Positions 36,696 to 45,156 of a stretch of 64,000 bases of DNA are shown in pieces (within the stretch, counting starts at the first letter, position 1; every line of letters starts with the position of its first letter). The position numbers and the translations under genes are program-made. Source of the DNA: Leifsonia sp. ZF2019 (GTDB lineage Bacteria > Actinomycetota > Actinomycetes > Actinomycetales > Microbacteriaceae); assembly GCF_019924635.1 (NCBI RefSeq), contig NZ_CP065037.1:3658001-3722000 (forward strand). The letters run 5' to 3'. The notes below the pieces were generated by a model. It ran no database searches. It was given only the letters and a program-made list of their open reading frames with translations, and had not been told where the DNA came from.

Positions 36696-36740
36696 TCGCG
36701 ATATATCGCGATGTTGACAAGACTCACGATATATCGCGAC
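36696..36740. promoter_or_regulatory. Paired GATATATC operators of the PadR-DUF4097 operon
   Basis: TCGCGATATATCGCGA (36696-36711) is a perfect 16-base palindrome. A second copy at 36725-36740 (TCACGATATATCGCGA) differs at one position. Centres are 29 bases apart, with TTGACA/TTGTCAA sequence between them. Autorepression by the PadR protein is the likely role. Confidence 0.7.
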
Positions 36741-36826
36741 TCGCGCCTCCTGCAACCCTGGCGCAGGGATTCAGGGTCGGATCAGGGTGCGCTCAGGGTC
36801 GCGCCGCCGGCGGCGCTTGCGCCTTC

Positions 36827-36883
36827 CAGGGTTCGCACATGGCCGGAATGTCGGAGGGAAAACGGCGGAATGCGACCCCGCTG
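36827..36883. repeat. Family A palindromic element, copy 4 (diverged)
   Basis: Left CAGGGTTCGCACATGGCCGG and right GGCGGAATGCGACCCCGCTG keep the family A layout with more mismatches. It lies 32-88 bases beyond the stop (36915) of the leftward ABM-domain gene, again in terminator position. A separate 16-base palindrome GCGCCGCCGGCGGCGC lies beside it at 36801-36816. Confidence 0.5.
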
Positions 36884-36914
36884 ACCGCTGGGCCCGCGGA
36901 GGACGCCGGGCGGC

Positions 36915-37508
36915 CTAGGCGCGCGGCTCACGTCGCAGCCAGGGCTGCAGCAGCCGGGTGACGAACGGCAGGAGGAGGTAGGTCATCGTCGGAGTGAGAC
37001 ACAGCGTGCTGATCAGCACGGTCGCGAGGGGCCACAGCGAATGCCAGCCCGGGACGAACGTGACGGTCAGCCAGGTGAAGAGGAGCGACAGCGGGAAGAA
37101 GCCGAGCCAGATCGTCACGGCCTGCTTCCAGCGGGGAGGCGCCGCGGGCACACCCGGCTGGGGCGCGTCGAACCATCCCTCGATCCCGGTGCGGCGCTCG
37201 ACGCGCGAGACCTCGACCAGCTCACGGCCGTCGTAGAGCCAGGACGTGCGGTCATCGGAGGCCTCCCACGCCTCGAGCGTCTCCGCATCGGCGAAACGGT
37301 AGAGCATGTGCCACTCGTCGGAGTCGGCGTGCGCGCGCACCCATCCCGAACCGAGGAAGCCGTCGTAGGTGTTGGCCAGGTTCACGCCCGACTGCACCCA
37401 CCGGGTGACCTCGGGCAGGCGGTTGCCGTCCACGCGACGGGTGATGGACACGGTGATCGGGAGGCGGTGCGCTTGTGGCGCGTCCCGCAGCGACTCTTGT
37501 GGAGACAT
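36915..37508 (-). CDS. ABM-domain (antibiotic biosynthesis monooxygenase-like) membrane protein
   Basis: A 197-residue protein with an N-terminal ABM ferredoxin-like domain (about 15-110; ITRRVDGNRLPEVTRWVQSG, EWHMLYRFADAETLEAWEAS) and two C-terminal transmembrane helices (about 130-155 and 160-185). This is the familiar ABM-plus-TM family of actinobacteria and proteobacteria; catalytic activity is unproven. The ATG at 37508 has GGAGG only 2 bases upstream, an unusually short gap, so the start is uncertain. An 8-base inverted repeat overlaps it. Its 5' end is next to the 3' end of the LacI gene. Confidence 0.8.
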   Translation of the reverse strand: MSPQESLRDAPQAHRLPITVSITRRVDGNRLPEVTRWVQSGVNLANTYDGFLGSGWVRAHADSDEWHMLYRFADAETLEAWEASDDRTSWLYDGRELVEVSRVERRTGIEGWFDAPQPGVPAAPPRWKQAVTIWLGFFPLSLLFTWLTVTFVPGWHSLWPLATVLISTLCLTPTMTYLLLPFVTRLLQPWLRREPRA

Positions 37509-37524
37509 GCCTCCATTGTCTCCA
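37500..37524. promoter_or_regulatory. Inverted repeat over the ABM-protein start codon
   Basis: TGGAGACA (37500-37507) and TGTCTCCA (37517-37524) are perfectly complementary with a 9-base gap, spanning the ribosome-binding site and ATG. It could be an operator or an mRNA hairpin hiding the start. Confidence 0.4.
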
Positions 37525-37576
37525 CCGCGCGTTACACCGGTGTTTCGGGGGGTGGACGAGCGCGGTGCGGTGCTGC

Positions 37577-38629
37577 TCAGCGCGGAGCGATGAGAGCGGG
37601 GCCGTCGCGGACCACGAGGCGCGGGGCCACGAGCCGGTGGCGGGGATCCGAGAGATCGCTGCCGGCGGTGACGCGGCCGCCGTGCACACCCGTCAGCAGT
37701 TCGAGCACGCCGCCGGCGACCTCCTCGAGCGGCTGCTCGACGCTGGAGTAGCCGAGCGATGCGGCGACGGGGGTGTTGTCGTACCCGACGACGGGGACAC
37801 GGGTGCCGACCACCGTCAGCGCCCCGAGGGCGAGGGAGTCGGAGGTGCAGACGACCGCGTCGACGCCTTCGGCGCCCGCTGCGACCTCCAGCCGTCGCAT
37901 GGCTTCCGCGCCGAAGGTCACGCCGTCCTCCGCGATCGCCTGGAGAGCGGGGAGGTCCGCCTCCGGTACGGTGCCTGCGTCGCGCATCGCCTCGAGCCAC
38001 CCGGCCCGACGGTCGTCACCGGTGCCCGAGCCGTCCGGCCAACCGAGGAAGCCGACGCGGCGCGCGCCGTGCTGGAGGAGGTGCGCCGTCGCATCCCGGA
38101 GGCCGGAGCGTCCGTCGACGTCGACCCAGAGGTGCTCCGGATCGGTCATGTCGTCGATGCCCCACGGGCGCCCGAACGTGACGAAGGGCTGGCCGTGCTC
38201 GATCAGCCATTCGGTGCGCGGATCGCCGTGGAAGGTGGAGGTGAGCACGAAGCCGTCGACGTCCGCCGCGTCGGAGAGGCGGCGGAACTGGCGGATCTCG
38301 TCGTCGGGGCTGTCGGCCGTGAACAGCAGGACGCGCAGGCCCTTGCGGTCCGCCTGCTCGGTGAGCGCATGCAGGAAGCGATCGAGGATGCTGCCCGAGA
38401 TGCCGTCCTGCGTGATCGGATCGAGGCGGATCCCGATCGTCGAGCTCTTCTGGGTGCGCAGGCGGCGGGCGGAGGCGTGCGGGCGGTAGCCGAGGCGCAC
38501 GATCGCGTCCTGCACGCGCTCCCTGGTCGCCGGGCGGACGACCTCGGGCGCGTTGAGCACGTTCGAGACCGTCTGACGGGAGACGCCTGCCGCATCGGCG
38601 ACATCGCTGACGGTGGGCTGGGACCCCAT
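37577..38629 (-). CDS. LacI-family transcriptional regulator
   Basis: A 350-residue repressor with the N-terminal LacI HTH (TVSDVADAAGVSRQTVSNVLNAPEVVRPATRERV, about 6-39), the hinge helix (PHASARRLRTQKS) and a periplasmic-binding-protein-like sugar domain (about 65-340; STIGIRLDP, VVCTSDSLALGAL, VVGYDNTPVAASLGYSSVEQP). It is divergent from a carbohydrate ABC operon. Two LacI-type palindromes lie in between, so it most likely represses that operon and releases on binding its sugar. The sugar identity cannot be read; a debranching-type glycosidase in the operon suggests an alpha-glucoside. Confidence 0.93.
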   Translation of the reverse strand: MGSQPTVSDVADAAGVSRQTVSNVLNAPEVVRPATRERVQDAIVRLGYRPHASARRLRTQKSSTIGIRLDPITQDGISGSILDRFLHALTEQADRKGLRVLLFTADSPDDEIRQFRRLSDAADVDGFVLTSTFHGDPRTEWLIEHGQPFVTFGRPWGIDDMTDPEHLWVDVDGRSGLRDATAHLLQHGARRVGFLGWPDGSGTGDDRRAGWLEAMRDAGTVPEADLPALQAIAEDGVTFGAEAMRRLEVAAGAEGVDAVVCTSDSLALGALTVVGTRVPVVGYDNTPVAASLGYSSVEQPLEEVAGGVLELLTGVHGGRVTAGSDLSDPRHRLVAPRLVVRDGPALIAPR

Positions 38630-38683
38630 GGCGGCCTCCTCTCGGCTCGGTGCTGGCTGTCCTAGACCCTACCGTCCGCCCGC

Positions 38684-38713
38684 TTGACAGGTCAGGAGGC
38701 CCATGGTTATGGT
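38684..38713 (+). promoter_or_regulatory. Promoter of the sugar ABC operon
   Basis: TTGACA (38684-38689), an 18-base spacer, then TATGGT (38708-38713). Transcription would start near 38720, just before two LacI-type operators, leaving an untranslated leader of about 300 bases. Confidence 0.7.
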
Positions 38714-38726
38714 GACAACACTCCAA

Positions 38727-38774
38727 TTTGATCGTTCAAATGGACGGTAGCACGACAAGATTTGATCGTTCAAG
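38727..38774. promoter_or_regulatory. Twin LacI-type operators
   Basis: TTTGATCGTTCAAA (38727-38740) and TTTGATCGTTCAAG (38761-38774). Each is a TTTGA-N4-TCAAA palindrome with a central CG, the LacI-family hallmark. Centres are 34 bases apart, and both lie immediately downstream of the operon promoter. Confidence 0.75.
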
Positions 38775-38805
38775 GACGATTGCACCACGGACCAGAGGAG
38801 GTCGG

Positions 38806-38952
38806 ATGCCCGCACCGAGGCGCAGCGTCCCTCCCCTGGCACACACGCTGACCGCATCCATGCCGCCGGATTCTTCGCGGGTCCGCTGGGCTACTGTCGG
38901 CGGCGCCGCCCCCTCCGGCACGGCGTGCTCCACAGCCCCGTCGCCGACCTGA
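38806..38952 (+). CDS. Possible 48-residue leader ORF of the sugar operon
   Basis: An ATG at 38806 follows AGAGGAGG with a 4-base gap, a stronger ribosome-binding site than most genes here. It encodes a Pro/Ser/Ala-rich basic peptide (MPAPRRSVPPLAHTL...) ending 75 bases before the substrate-binding protein gene. It lies inside the operon leader. It resembles no family known to me and may be a regulatory uORF or a chance frame. Confidence 0.35.
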   Translation: MPAPRRSVPPLAHTLTASMPPDSSRVRWATVGGAAPSGTACSTAPSPT

Positions 38953-39027
38953 CCCCTCCACACTTTCCCGACCCCACCCTCTGCGTGCCCGCCTGGCTGG
39001 CACGCTCACACCAAGGAGAGAAAACAC

Positions 39028-40278
39028 ATGCGCAAGAACACCAACCGGTGGATCGCGAGCGGCGCCGTCGCCGTCGCGACCGCCTTGGCGCTGACGGCCT
39101 GCGGGTCCGGCTTCAGCGGCAGCAGCAGCAGCGACTCGGGCAAGCTCACGTCGTCCGACAAGGCGCTCACCGTCATGATCGGCTCGTCCGGCGACGCGGA
39201 GACGACCGCGGTCAAGTCCGCGGTCTCCGACTGGTCGAAGAGCTCCGGGACCAAGGCGTCCGTCGTGGCGGCGACCGACCTCAACCAGCAGCTCTCGCAG
39301 GGCTTCGCGGCGAAGAAGCCGGCGGACGTCTTCTACCTCTCGACAGACGCCCTGGCCGGCTACGCGTCCAACGGCTCGCTGCTCGCCTACGGCGACCAGC
39401 TGAGCAACAAGGACGACTTCTATCCGAGCCTGGTCAAGTCCTTCACCTACGACGGCAAGTTCTACTGCGCGCCGAAGGACTTCTCGACCCTCCAGCTGAT
39501 CATCAACACGGACATGTGGAAGGCGGCCGGCCTGACCGACGCCGACATCCCGAAGACGTGGGACCAGCTCGAGTCCGTGAGCAAGAAGCTGACCACCGCC
39601 GACCACGTCGGCCTCGGCATCTCCGGCGAGTACGCCCGCATCGGGTCCTTCATGGTCCAGGCCGGCGGCAACCTCATGAACGACGACTCCACCAAGGCGA
39701 CCGCGAACAGCGACGCGAACGTGAAGGCGCTCGACTACGTCAAGACGCTGCTCGACGGCGGCGAGCTCAAGTACGCCAAGGACCTCGGCGCGGGCTGGGG
39801 CGGCGAGGCCTTCGGCAAGGGCCTCGCGGCCATGACCATCGAGGGCAACTGGATCACCGGTGCGATGACCGCCGACTACCCCGGCATCAAGTACCAGGTG
39901 GCCGAGCTGCCCGCGGGCCCTGCCGGCCAGGGCACTCTGCAGTTCACCAACTGCTGGGGCATCGCCGCCGACAGCCCCAACCAGGCTGCCGCGCTCAAGC
40001 TCGTCGAGAAGCTGACCAGCAAGGACGACCAGCTCGCCTTCTCGAAGGCGTTCGGCCCGATGCCGTCCATCAAGTCGGCCGCCGACGACTGGAAGTCGGC
40101 CAACCCCGAGCTCGTTCCGTTCCTCTCCGCCGCCGACTACGCCAAGGGCGTGCCGACCGCGAAGGGCTCGGCCGATGTCGTCACCGACCTCAACAGCAAG
40201 CTGGAGTCGCTGGCCACGGGTGACCCGAAGGCCATCCTGGACGCGACCCAGAAGAACCTCGAAGCACTGCTGAAGTAG
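39028..40278 (+). CDS. Carbohydrate ABC transporter substrate-binding lipoprotein
   Basis: A 416-residue extracytoplasmic solute-binding protein of the CUT1 sugar type. A Sec signal peptide ends in the lipobox LTAC with Cys25 as lipidation site, followed by a Gly/Ser linker. Family segments are QLSQGFAAKKPADVFYLSTD, PKDFSTLQLIINTDMWKAAG and MTIEGNWITGAMTADYPGIKY. It would deliver a sugar or oligosaccharide to the two permeases encoded directly downstream (14-base gap). No ATPase gene is present, so a shared MsiK-type ATPase encoded elsewhere is expected. It is controlled by the promoter and operators at 38684-38774. Confidence 0.93.
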   Translation: MRKNTNRWIASGAVAVATALALTACGSGFSGSSSSDSGKLTSSDKALTVMIGSSGDAETTAVKSAVSDWSKSSGTKASVVAATDLNQQLSQGFAAKKPADVFYLSTDALAGYASNGSLLAYGDQLSNKDDFYPSLVKSFTYDGKFYCAPKDFSTLQLIINTDMWKAAGLTDADIPKTWDQLESVSKKLTTADHVGLGISGEYARIGSFMVQAGGNLMNDDSTKATANSDANVKALDYVKTLLDGGELKYAKDLGAGWGGEAFGKGLAAMTIEGNWITGAMTADYPGIKYQVAELPAGPAGQGTLQFTNCWGIAADSPNQAAALKLVEKLTSKDDQLAFSKAFGPMPSIKSAADDWKSANPELVPFLSAADYAKGVPTAKGSADVVTDLNSKLESLATGDPKAILDATQKNLEALLK

Positions 40279-40292
40279 GAGCGATCACTCCC

Positions 40293-41429
40293 ATGTCGCA
40301 AACCACGAGTCGGTCTCGCCGTTCCGGAATCCGGCGCGGCGAGGCCGCCTCGGGGTGGTTGTTCACCGCCCCGGTCATCATCCTGCTCGGCGTGTTCCTG
40401 GTCGTCCCGGTGCTCATGGCGCTGTGGGTGAGCTTCTCGGACTGGGGCGGGCGCGGCAGCCCCTTCTCCAGCGATGTCAACTTCGTCGGACTGAAGAACT
40501 ACACGTCGATCCTCGCGGGTGGCGGCCTGGCCGAACAGGACTTCGGCATCTCCCTCAAGAACAACGCCTGGTACGTCGTGCTCGTCGTCCCGATCCAGAC
40601 CGCGGTCGCCCTCGGCCTCGCGGTTCTCGTCAACCGCGCCGTCCTGCGCGGCCGCGGATTCTTCCGCACCGCCTTCTACTTCCCGTCGGTCACCAGCTCG
40701 GTCGCGATCACCGTGCTCTGGCTCTTCCTCTTCAGCACCACGGGCGCCGTCAATCAGATGCTGTCGTGGATCGGGATCAACGGCCCCAACTGGTTCAACG
40801 ACCCCGACGGCATCGTCCACAACCTGCTCGGCGTCTTCGGCGTGAAGCAGGGGCCGGCCGCACTCACCCAGAACACGCTCCTCGGCGTCTCCTGGTGGGA
40901 TTGGCTCGGCGGTCCCTCCGTCGCCATGAGCGCGTACATCGTGATGGCCGTGTTCACCACGAGCGGCACCTTCATGCTGCTCTTCATCGCGGCCCTCCAG
41001 AACCTCGGCGGCGACGTCACCGAGGCCGCCATGATGGACGGCGCCAACGGCTGGCAGCGCTTCTGGCGCATCACGCTGCCGCAGCTGCGCCCCACCCTGT
41101 TCACTGTTCTCACGCTCGGCCTCATCGGCTGCTGGCAGGTCTTCGACGCGATCTACACGGGCACCAAGGGAGCCCCGGGCAAGACGACACTCACGCCCGC
41201 CTACCAGTCGTACAAGACCTCGTTCGTCGACCAGAACTGGGGTCAGGGCGCGGCGATCGCGTTCATCCTGTTCGTCATCATCGTGCTGTTCACCATCTTC
41301 CAGCGCTGGGTGCTGCGCGAGCGCTCGGTGTCGAAGCGCCGCATGCGCCTGTACGCGCCCGCCGTCGCCGCGAGCGGCTCCGTGCCGGCCGGTGCGACCG
41401 CCCCGGCCGAGAAGGAGTCGAAGCGATGA
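40293..41429 (+). CDS. Sugar ABC transporter permease (MalF-like)
   Basis: A 378-residue inner-membrane permease with about six to seven helices. The EAA loop is recognisable as NLGGDVTEAAMMDGANGWQRFWRITLPQLRP (around residues 235-265). A large loop between helices (about 135-215) is longer than in typical CUT1 permeases. Its stop overlaps the ATG of the next permease in ATGA (41426-41429), so both are translationally coupled and probably form the heterodimeric channel. Confidence 0.92.
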   Translation: MSQTTSRSRRSGIRRGEAASGWLFTAPVIILLGVFLVVPVLMALWVSFSDWGGRGSPFSSDVNFVGLKNYTSILAGGGLAEQDFGISLKNNAWYVVLVVPIQTAVALGLAVLVNRAVLRGRGFFRTAFYFPSVTSSVAITVLWLFLFSTTGAVNQMLSWIGINGPNWFNDPDGIVHNLLGVFGVKQGPAALTQNTLLGVSWWDWLGGPSVAMSAYIVMAVFTTSGTFMLLFIAALQNLGGDVTEAAMMDGANGWQRFWRITLPQLRPTLFTVLTLGLIGCWQVFDAIYTGTKGAPGKTTLTPAYQSYKTSFVDQNWGQGAAIAFILFVIIVLFTIFQRWVLRERSVSKRRMRLYAPAVAASGSVPAGATAPAEKESKR

Positions 41430-42349
41430 GCGCGACCGCCCCCACCGCCCCCTCGGGAGCCGAGGCCGCCTCGGCCTCCCCTGCTTCCGCGCGCCCGGCA
41501 CGGCCGCCGCGCCGGCACTCCACCGGCACGATCGCCGCCACGTCCGTCAGCTACGCCATCCTGATCGTCCTCGCGGTCGTCTACATCCTGCCGTTCCTGA
41601 TCCAGGTGGCCACCTCGTTCAAGACCGACGCCGACGCCACCGCGCACCCGGTCTCGCTCATCCCGCAGGTGTGGACGACGGCCGCCTACACGAAGCTCTT
41701 CCTCAACTCCGACTTCCCGACCTGGTTCGCGAACTCGGTGATCGTGACGGTCTTCGTGACGCTCGGGCGCGTGTTCTTCAACTCGCTCGCCGGGTACGCG
41801 CTGGCCCGCCTGCACTTCCGCGGCCGCGGCGTCATCTTCGCCGGGCTGGTCGCCGTGATGTCGGTGCCCATGGTCGTGCTGCTCATCCCCAAGTTCCTGG
41901 TGATCAACCAGCTGGGCATCTACGACTCCTACGCCGGCATGATCCTGCCCCTGCTGACCGACGCCGCCGGTGTCTTCATCATGAAGAACTTCTTCGAGTC
42001 GATCCCCGCCAGCTTGGAGGAGCAGGCCCGCATCGACGGCGCCGGCACCTTCCGCGTGTTCTGGTCGATCGTGCTGCCGATGGCGCGCCCCGCGCTGGTG
42101 ACCATCGTCATCCTGTCGTTCCAGGGATCGTGGAACGAGCTGGCGCACTTCATCGTCTCCACACAGGATCCCGCCCTCACCACCCTGACCAAGGGTGTGG
42201 CAGGTCTCGCCAGCGGCCAGCTGAGCCAGGGCAACCAGTTCCCGCTCAAGCTCGCCGCCGCGGCCCTCATGACGATCCCCGTCGCCGTGATGTTCTTCAT
42301 CTTCCAGCGCCGCATCATGAACTCGAGCGAGGGAGCGGTGAAGGAGTGA
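41426..42349 (+). CDS. Sugar ABC transporter permease (MalG-like)
   Basis: A 307-residue CUT1 permease. An Ala/Pro-rich cytoplasmic N-terminus is followed by six helices. The EAA loop reads SIPASLEEQARIDGAGTFRVFWSIVLPMARPALV, the contact site for the missing ATPase. It starts in the ATGA overlap with the upstream permease and ends in a GTGA overlap with the S51 peptidase, so the chain is tightly coupled. Confidence 0.93.
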   Translation: MSATAPTAPSGAEAASASPASARPARPPRRHSTGTIAATSVSYAILIVLAVVYILPFLIQVATSFKTDADATAHPVSLIPQVWTTAAYTKLFLNSDFPTWFANSVIVTVFVTLGRVFFNSLAGYALARLHFRGRGVIFAGLVAVMSVPMVVLLIPKFLVINQLGIYDSYAGMILPLLTDAAGVFIMKNFFESIPASLEEQARIDGAGTFRVFWSIVLPMARPALVTIVILSFQGSWNELAHFIVSTQDPALTTLTKGVAGLASGQLSQGNQFPLKLAAAALMTIPVAVMFFIFQRRIMNSSEGAVKE

Positions 42350-43149
42350 CCGCCGACGCCCCCACGATCGTCGCCACCTGCGGCGGCCTGAACGGCGGCG
42401 ACTGGTCCGACTCCGTGTACGGGCCACTGCTGCTGCACGCGATCGAGCTCGCCCGGGTGAAAGGACGAGCGCCCCGGGTCACGCACATCAACACCGCCGG
42501 CGGCGACCAGCGCCACGTCGAGGGCGCCGAGCTCGAGGCCGCCCGTCTCGCGGGAGTCGACGCCAGCCATGTGCGGTTCTTCCCGCACCCGAACATCCCC
42601 GACCTGCGCGCGCACCTGCTGCGCCAGGACGTCGTCTGGGTGAGCGGGGGGAGCCTGGTCAACCTGCTCGCCGTCTGGCGCGCGCACGGCCTCGACCGTC
42701 TGCTCGCCGAGGCCTGGCAGGCGGGCGTCGTACTCGCCGGCGGATCCGCAGGGGCACTCTGCTGGCACGAGGGCGGCACCACCGCCTCCTTCGGCCCGGG
42801 CATCAGCGCGGTGCCCGACGGTCTCCGCCTGCTGCCCGGCTCGCTGGGCGTCCACTGGGACTCCGACCCGCAGCGCCGGCCCGCCCACCTCGCGGCGATC
42901 GCCGCCGGCACCCTCGGCGACGGTCACGCCCTCGAGGAGGGTGTCGGCCTCGTCTACCGCGGCACCGACGTCGTCGATGTCGTGTCCGAACGCCACGGCG
43001 CCGCGGCCTGGCGCCTGACCGCCTCCGCGGGCGAGGTGACCGAGACGCGCGTGACTCCGCGGGTCATCGGGCACAGCTCGGCCCCCACCGACCCCTCCGA
43101 CCGAACCACACTCACACCCCCTATCGAGGAGGCGCGACAAACGCGATGA
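42346..43149 (+). CDS. Peptidase E-like (S51 family, class-I GATase-like) hydrolase
   Basis: A 267-residue cytoplasmic serine hydrolase of the peptidase E/cyanophycinase-like group. It has PTIVATCGGLNGG at the N-terminus, PRVTHINTAGGD, the serine nucleophile elbow VLAGGSAGALCWHEGG, and LGVHWDSDPQRR containing the probable His. Peptidase E cleaves N-terminal Asp dipeptides; the true substrate here is unknown. It starts in the GTGA overlap with the upstream permease and ends in an ATGA overlap with the glycosidase, so it is an integral part of the sugar operon, an unusual place for a peptidase. Confidence 0.87.
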   Translation: MTADAPTIVATCGGLNGGDWSDSVYGPLLLHAIELARVKGRAPRVTHINTAGGDQRHVEGAELEAARLAGVDASHVRFFPHPNIPDLRAHLLRQDVVWVSGGSLVNLLAVWRAHGLDRLLAEAWQAGVVLAGGSAGALCWHEGGTTASFGPGISAVPDGLRLLPGSLGVHWDSDPQRRPAHLAAIAAGTLGDGHALEEGVGLVYRGTDVVDVVSERHGAAAWRLTASAGEVTETRVTPRVIGHSSAPTDPSDRTTLTPPIEEARQTR

Positions 43150-45143
43150 CCCATCCGCTCCAACCCCTGCTGCACGACAGCGTCGTGGTCCTGACCGCGC
43201 CCAGCCAGGCCTGGTCGACCGCCGACGGCGACATCGACGGTGTCGGCATCCACGGGTTCTTCCACTCCGACCTGCGCGTGCTCGACCGCGTCGGCCTCAC
43301 CGTCGCGGGGTCCGCTCTCGAACACCTCGCCACGGCCGGGACGGATGCGGCGACCGCCGTGTTCACCGCGCTCGCGCGCGGGCTGGACGACACCACTGCC
43401 GACCCGCGTGTGCGGGTCGAGCGCACCCGCGAGGTGCGCGCGGGCGTGCTCCGCGAGACCATCGTCGTCCGCAACGCGCTGAAGCAGCCGATCTCGACGA
43501 CCGTCTCGATCTCCGTCCGCGGCGACTTCACGCCGATGCAGGTCGTCAAGGCCGGGATGACCGGGGCGGAGCACCCGGTCGAGGCCGCCGTCGACGGATC
43601 CACCCTGACGTACACCTCCGGTCCGGTCACGGCCGTGCTCCGTGCTGAGGGCGCACGCATCGCCATGGACGGAGCCGCCGCGACGCTCGACTGGGACGTG
43701 GAGCTCGCCGGTGCCTCCGCCGCGACCCTCTCGTGGGAGATCTCCGTCGACGACCCGACCGCTGTGGTCGCCGGGGCAGGTCCGTCGGCCCAGCGGGAAG
43801 CGTTCACGATCTCGACCGGCGACTCGCGACTCGCCTCCTGGCTCGAGCGCGCCCTCGCCGACCTCCAATCGCTGCGGATGACCACCACCGCGCGCCCCGA
43901 CGATGTCTTCCTCGCCGCAGGTGCCCCGTGGTTCTTCACCCTGTTCGGCCGCGACTCGATCTGGGCCGCCCGGATGCTGCTGCCCCTCGGGACCGACATC
44001 GCGGCCTCGACGCTGCGCGTCCTCGCCGCTCTGCAGGGCACGGATACCGTCGGGGAAACCGCTGAGCAGCCCGGCAAGATCATGCACGAGCTGCGTCCCT
44101 CCGCCCTGACCATCCCGGGCGAGGGCGTCGTGCTCCCCCCGCTCTATTACGGCACCGTCGACGCCACCGCCCTCTGGATTGCCCTCCTGCACGACGCCTG
44201 GCGCTGGGGCATGCCCGCCGCCGAGGTCGAGGAGTTGCTCCCGGCGCTCGAGGCCGCCCTGGTCTGGATGCGCGACCACGGCGACAGCGACGGCGACGGC
44301 TTCCTGGAGTACCGGGACACGACCGGTCACGGGCTCGCGAACCAGGGCTGGAAGGACTCGGGCGACTCGATCCAGTGGAACGACGGCACCCTCGCCGACG
44401 GTCCGATCGCACTCTGCGAGGTGCAGGGCTACGCCTACGAGGCCGCCATCGGCGGCGCCGAGCTCCTCGAGGCCTTCGGGCGCACCGGCGCCGATGAGTG
44501 GCGCACGTGGGCCGCCGATCTGAAGGATCGCTTCGCCGCCTCCTTCTGGATCGACGACCCGGCGGGCGCCTACCCCGCGATCGCGCTCGACGCCGCCAAA
44601 CGCAGGGTCGACACCGTGACCAGCAACATCGGGCACCTGCTCGGCACGGGCATCCTGCAGGACGGACAGGCCGAGCTGATCGCCCGCCGCCTCGCCTCCC
44701 CCGAGCTGTCGTCCGGCTACGGCCTGCGCACCATGTCGAGCGCCGCCGGCGGGTACTGGCCGCTCAGCTACCACGGCGGAAGCGTCTGGGCGCACGACAC
44801 CGCGATCGCCATCACAGGCCTCGCCCGCGAGGGCTTCGCCGCCGAGGCCGAGCAGCTCTCGGACGGCCTGCTCGCCGCAGCGGACGGCTTCGGCTACCGC
44901 ATGCCCGAGCTGCACTCCGGCGACAGCAGCGCCGAGACGGCAGCGCCCATCCCCTACCCGGCCGCGTGCCGACCGCAGGCGTGGTCGGCGGCCGCTGCCG
45001 TCGCGGTCCTGACGGCACGTCTCGGGTTGACCGCGGACGCTCCTGCAGGCCGCCTCGATGTCACGCCCGGCTCCGCCGCAGCGAACACGCGCGTCCACGG
45101 CCTCCGGTTCGCCGGCGAGCCGCGCGACATCGAGGTCGCCTAG
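43146..45143 (+). CDS. Glycogen-debranching-type glycosidase (amylo-alpha-1,6-glucosidase-like)
   Basis: A 665-residue cytoplasmic protein. The N-terminal beta domain (about 1-215) matches the glycogen-debranching N-terminal domain (GIHGFFHSDLRVLDRVGLTVAG). The C-terminal (alpha/alpha)6 barrel (about 230-660) shows AAGAPWFFTLFGRDSIWAARML, DATALWIALLHDAWRWG, LANQGWKDSGDSIQW and VTSNIGHLLGTGIL, with acidic residues placed as in inverting GH15/GH63-like enzymes. It probably trims an imported alpha-glucan or related oligosaccharide. Last gene of the coupled operon; a strong hairpin follows the stop. Confidence 0.87.
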   Translation: MTHPLQPLLHDSVVVLTAPSQAWSTADGDIDGVGIHGFFHSDLRVLDRVGLTVAGSALEHLATAGTDAATAVFTALARGLDDTTADPRVRVERTREVRAGVLRETIVVRNALKQPISTTVSISVRGDFTPMQVVKAGMTGAEHPVEAAVDGSTLTYTSGPVTAVLRAEGARIAMDGAAATLDWDVELAGASAATLSWEISVDDPTAVVAGAGPSAQREAFTISTGDSRLASWLERALADLQSLRMTTTARPDDVFLAAGAPWFFTLFGRDSIWAARMLLPLGTDIAASTLRVLAALQGTDTVGETAEQPGKIMHELRPSALTIPGEGVVLPPLYYGTVDATALWIALLHDAWRWGMPAAEVEELLPALEAALVWMRDHGDSDGDGFLEYRDTTGHGLANQGWKDSGDSIQWNDGTLADGPIALCEVQGYAYEAAIGGAELLEAFGRTGADEWRTWAADLKDRFAASFWIDDPAGAYPAIALDAAKRRVDTVTSNIGHLLGTGILQDGQAELIARRLASPELSSGYGLRTMSSAAGGYWPLSYHGGSVWAHDTAIAITGLAREGFAAEAEQLSDGLLAAADGFGYRMPELHSGDSSAETAAPIPYPAACRPQAWSAAAAVAVLTARLGLTADAPAGRLDVTPGSAAANTRVHGLRFAGEPRDIEVA

Positions 45144-45156
45144 GCACTGCACGGAC

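Noticed and set aside
36801..36816. Perfect palindrome GCGCCGCCGGCGGCGC as an operator
   Set aside because: Composition-driven palindromes of this kind are likely by chance at this GC content, and it is not in a promoter.
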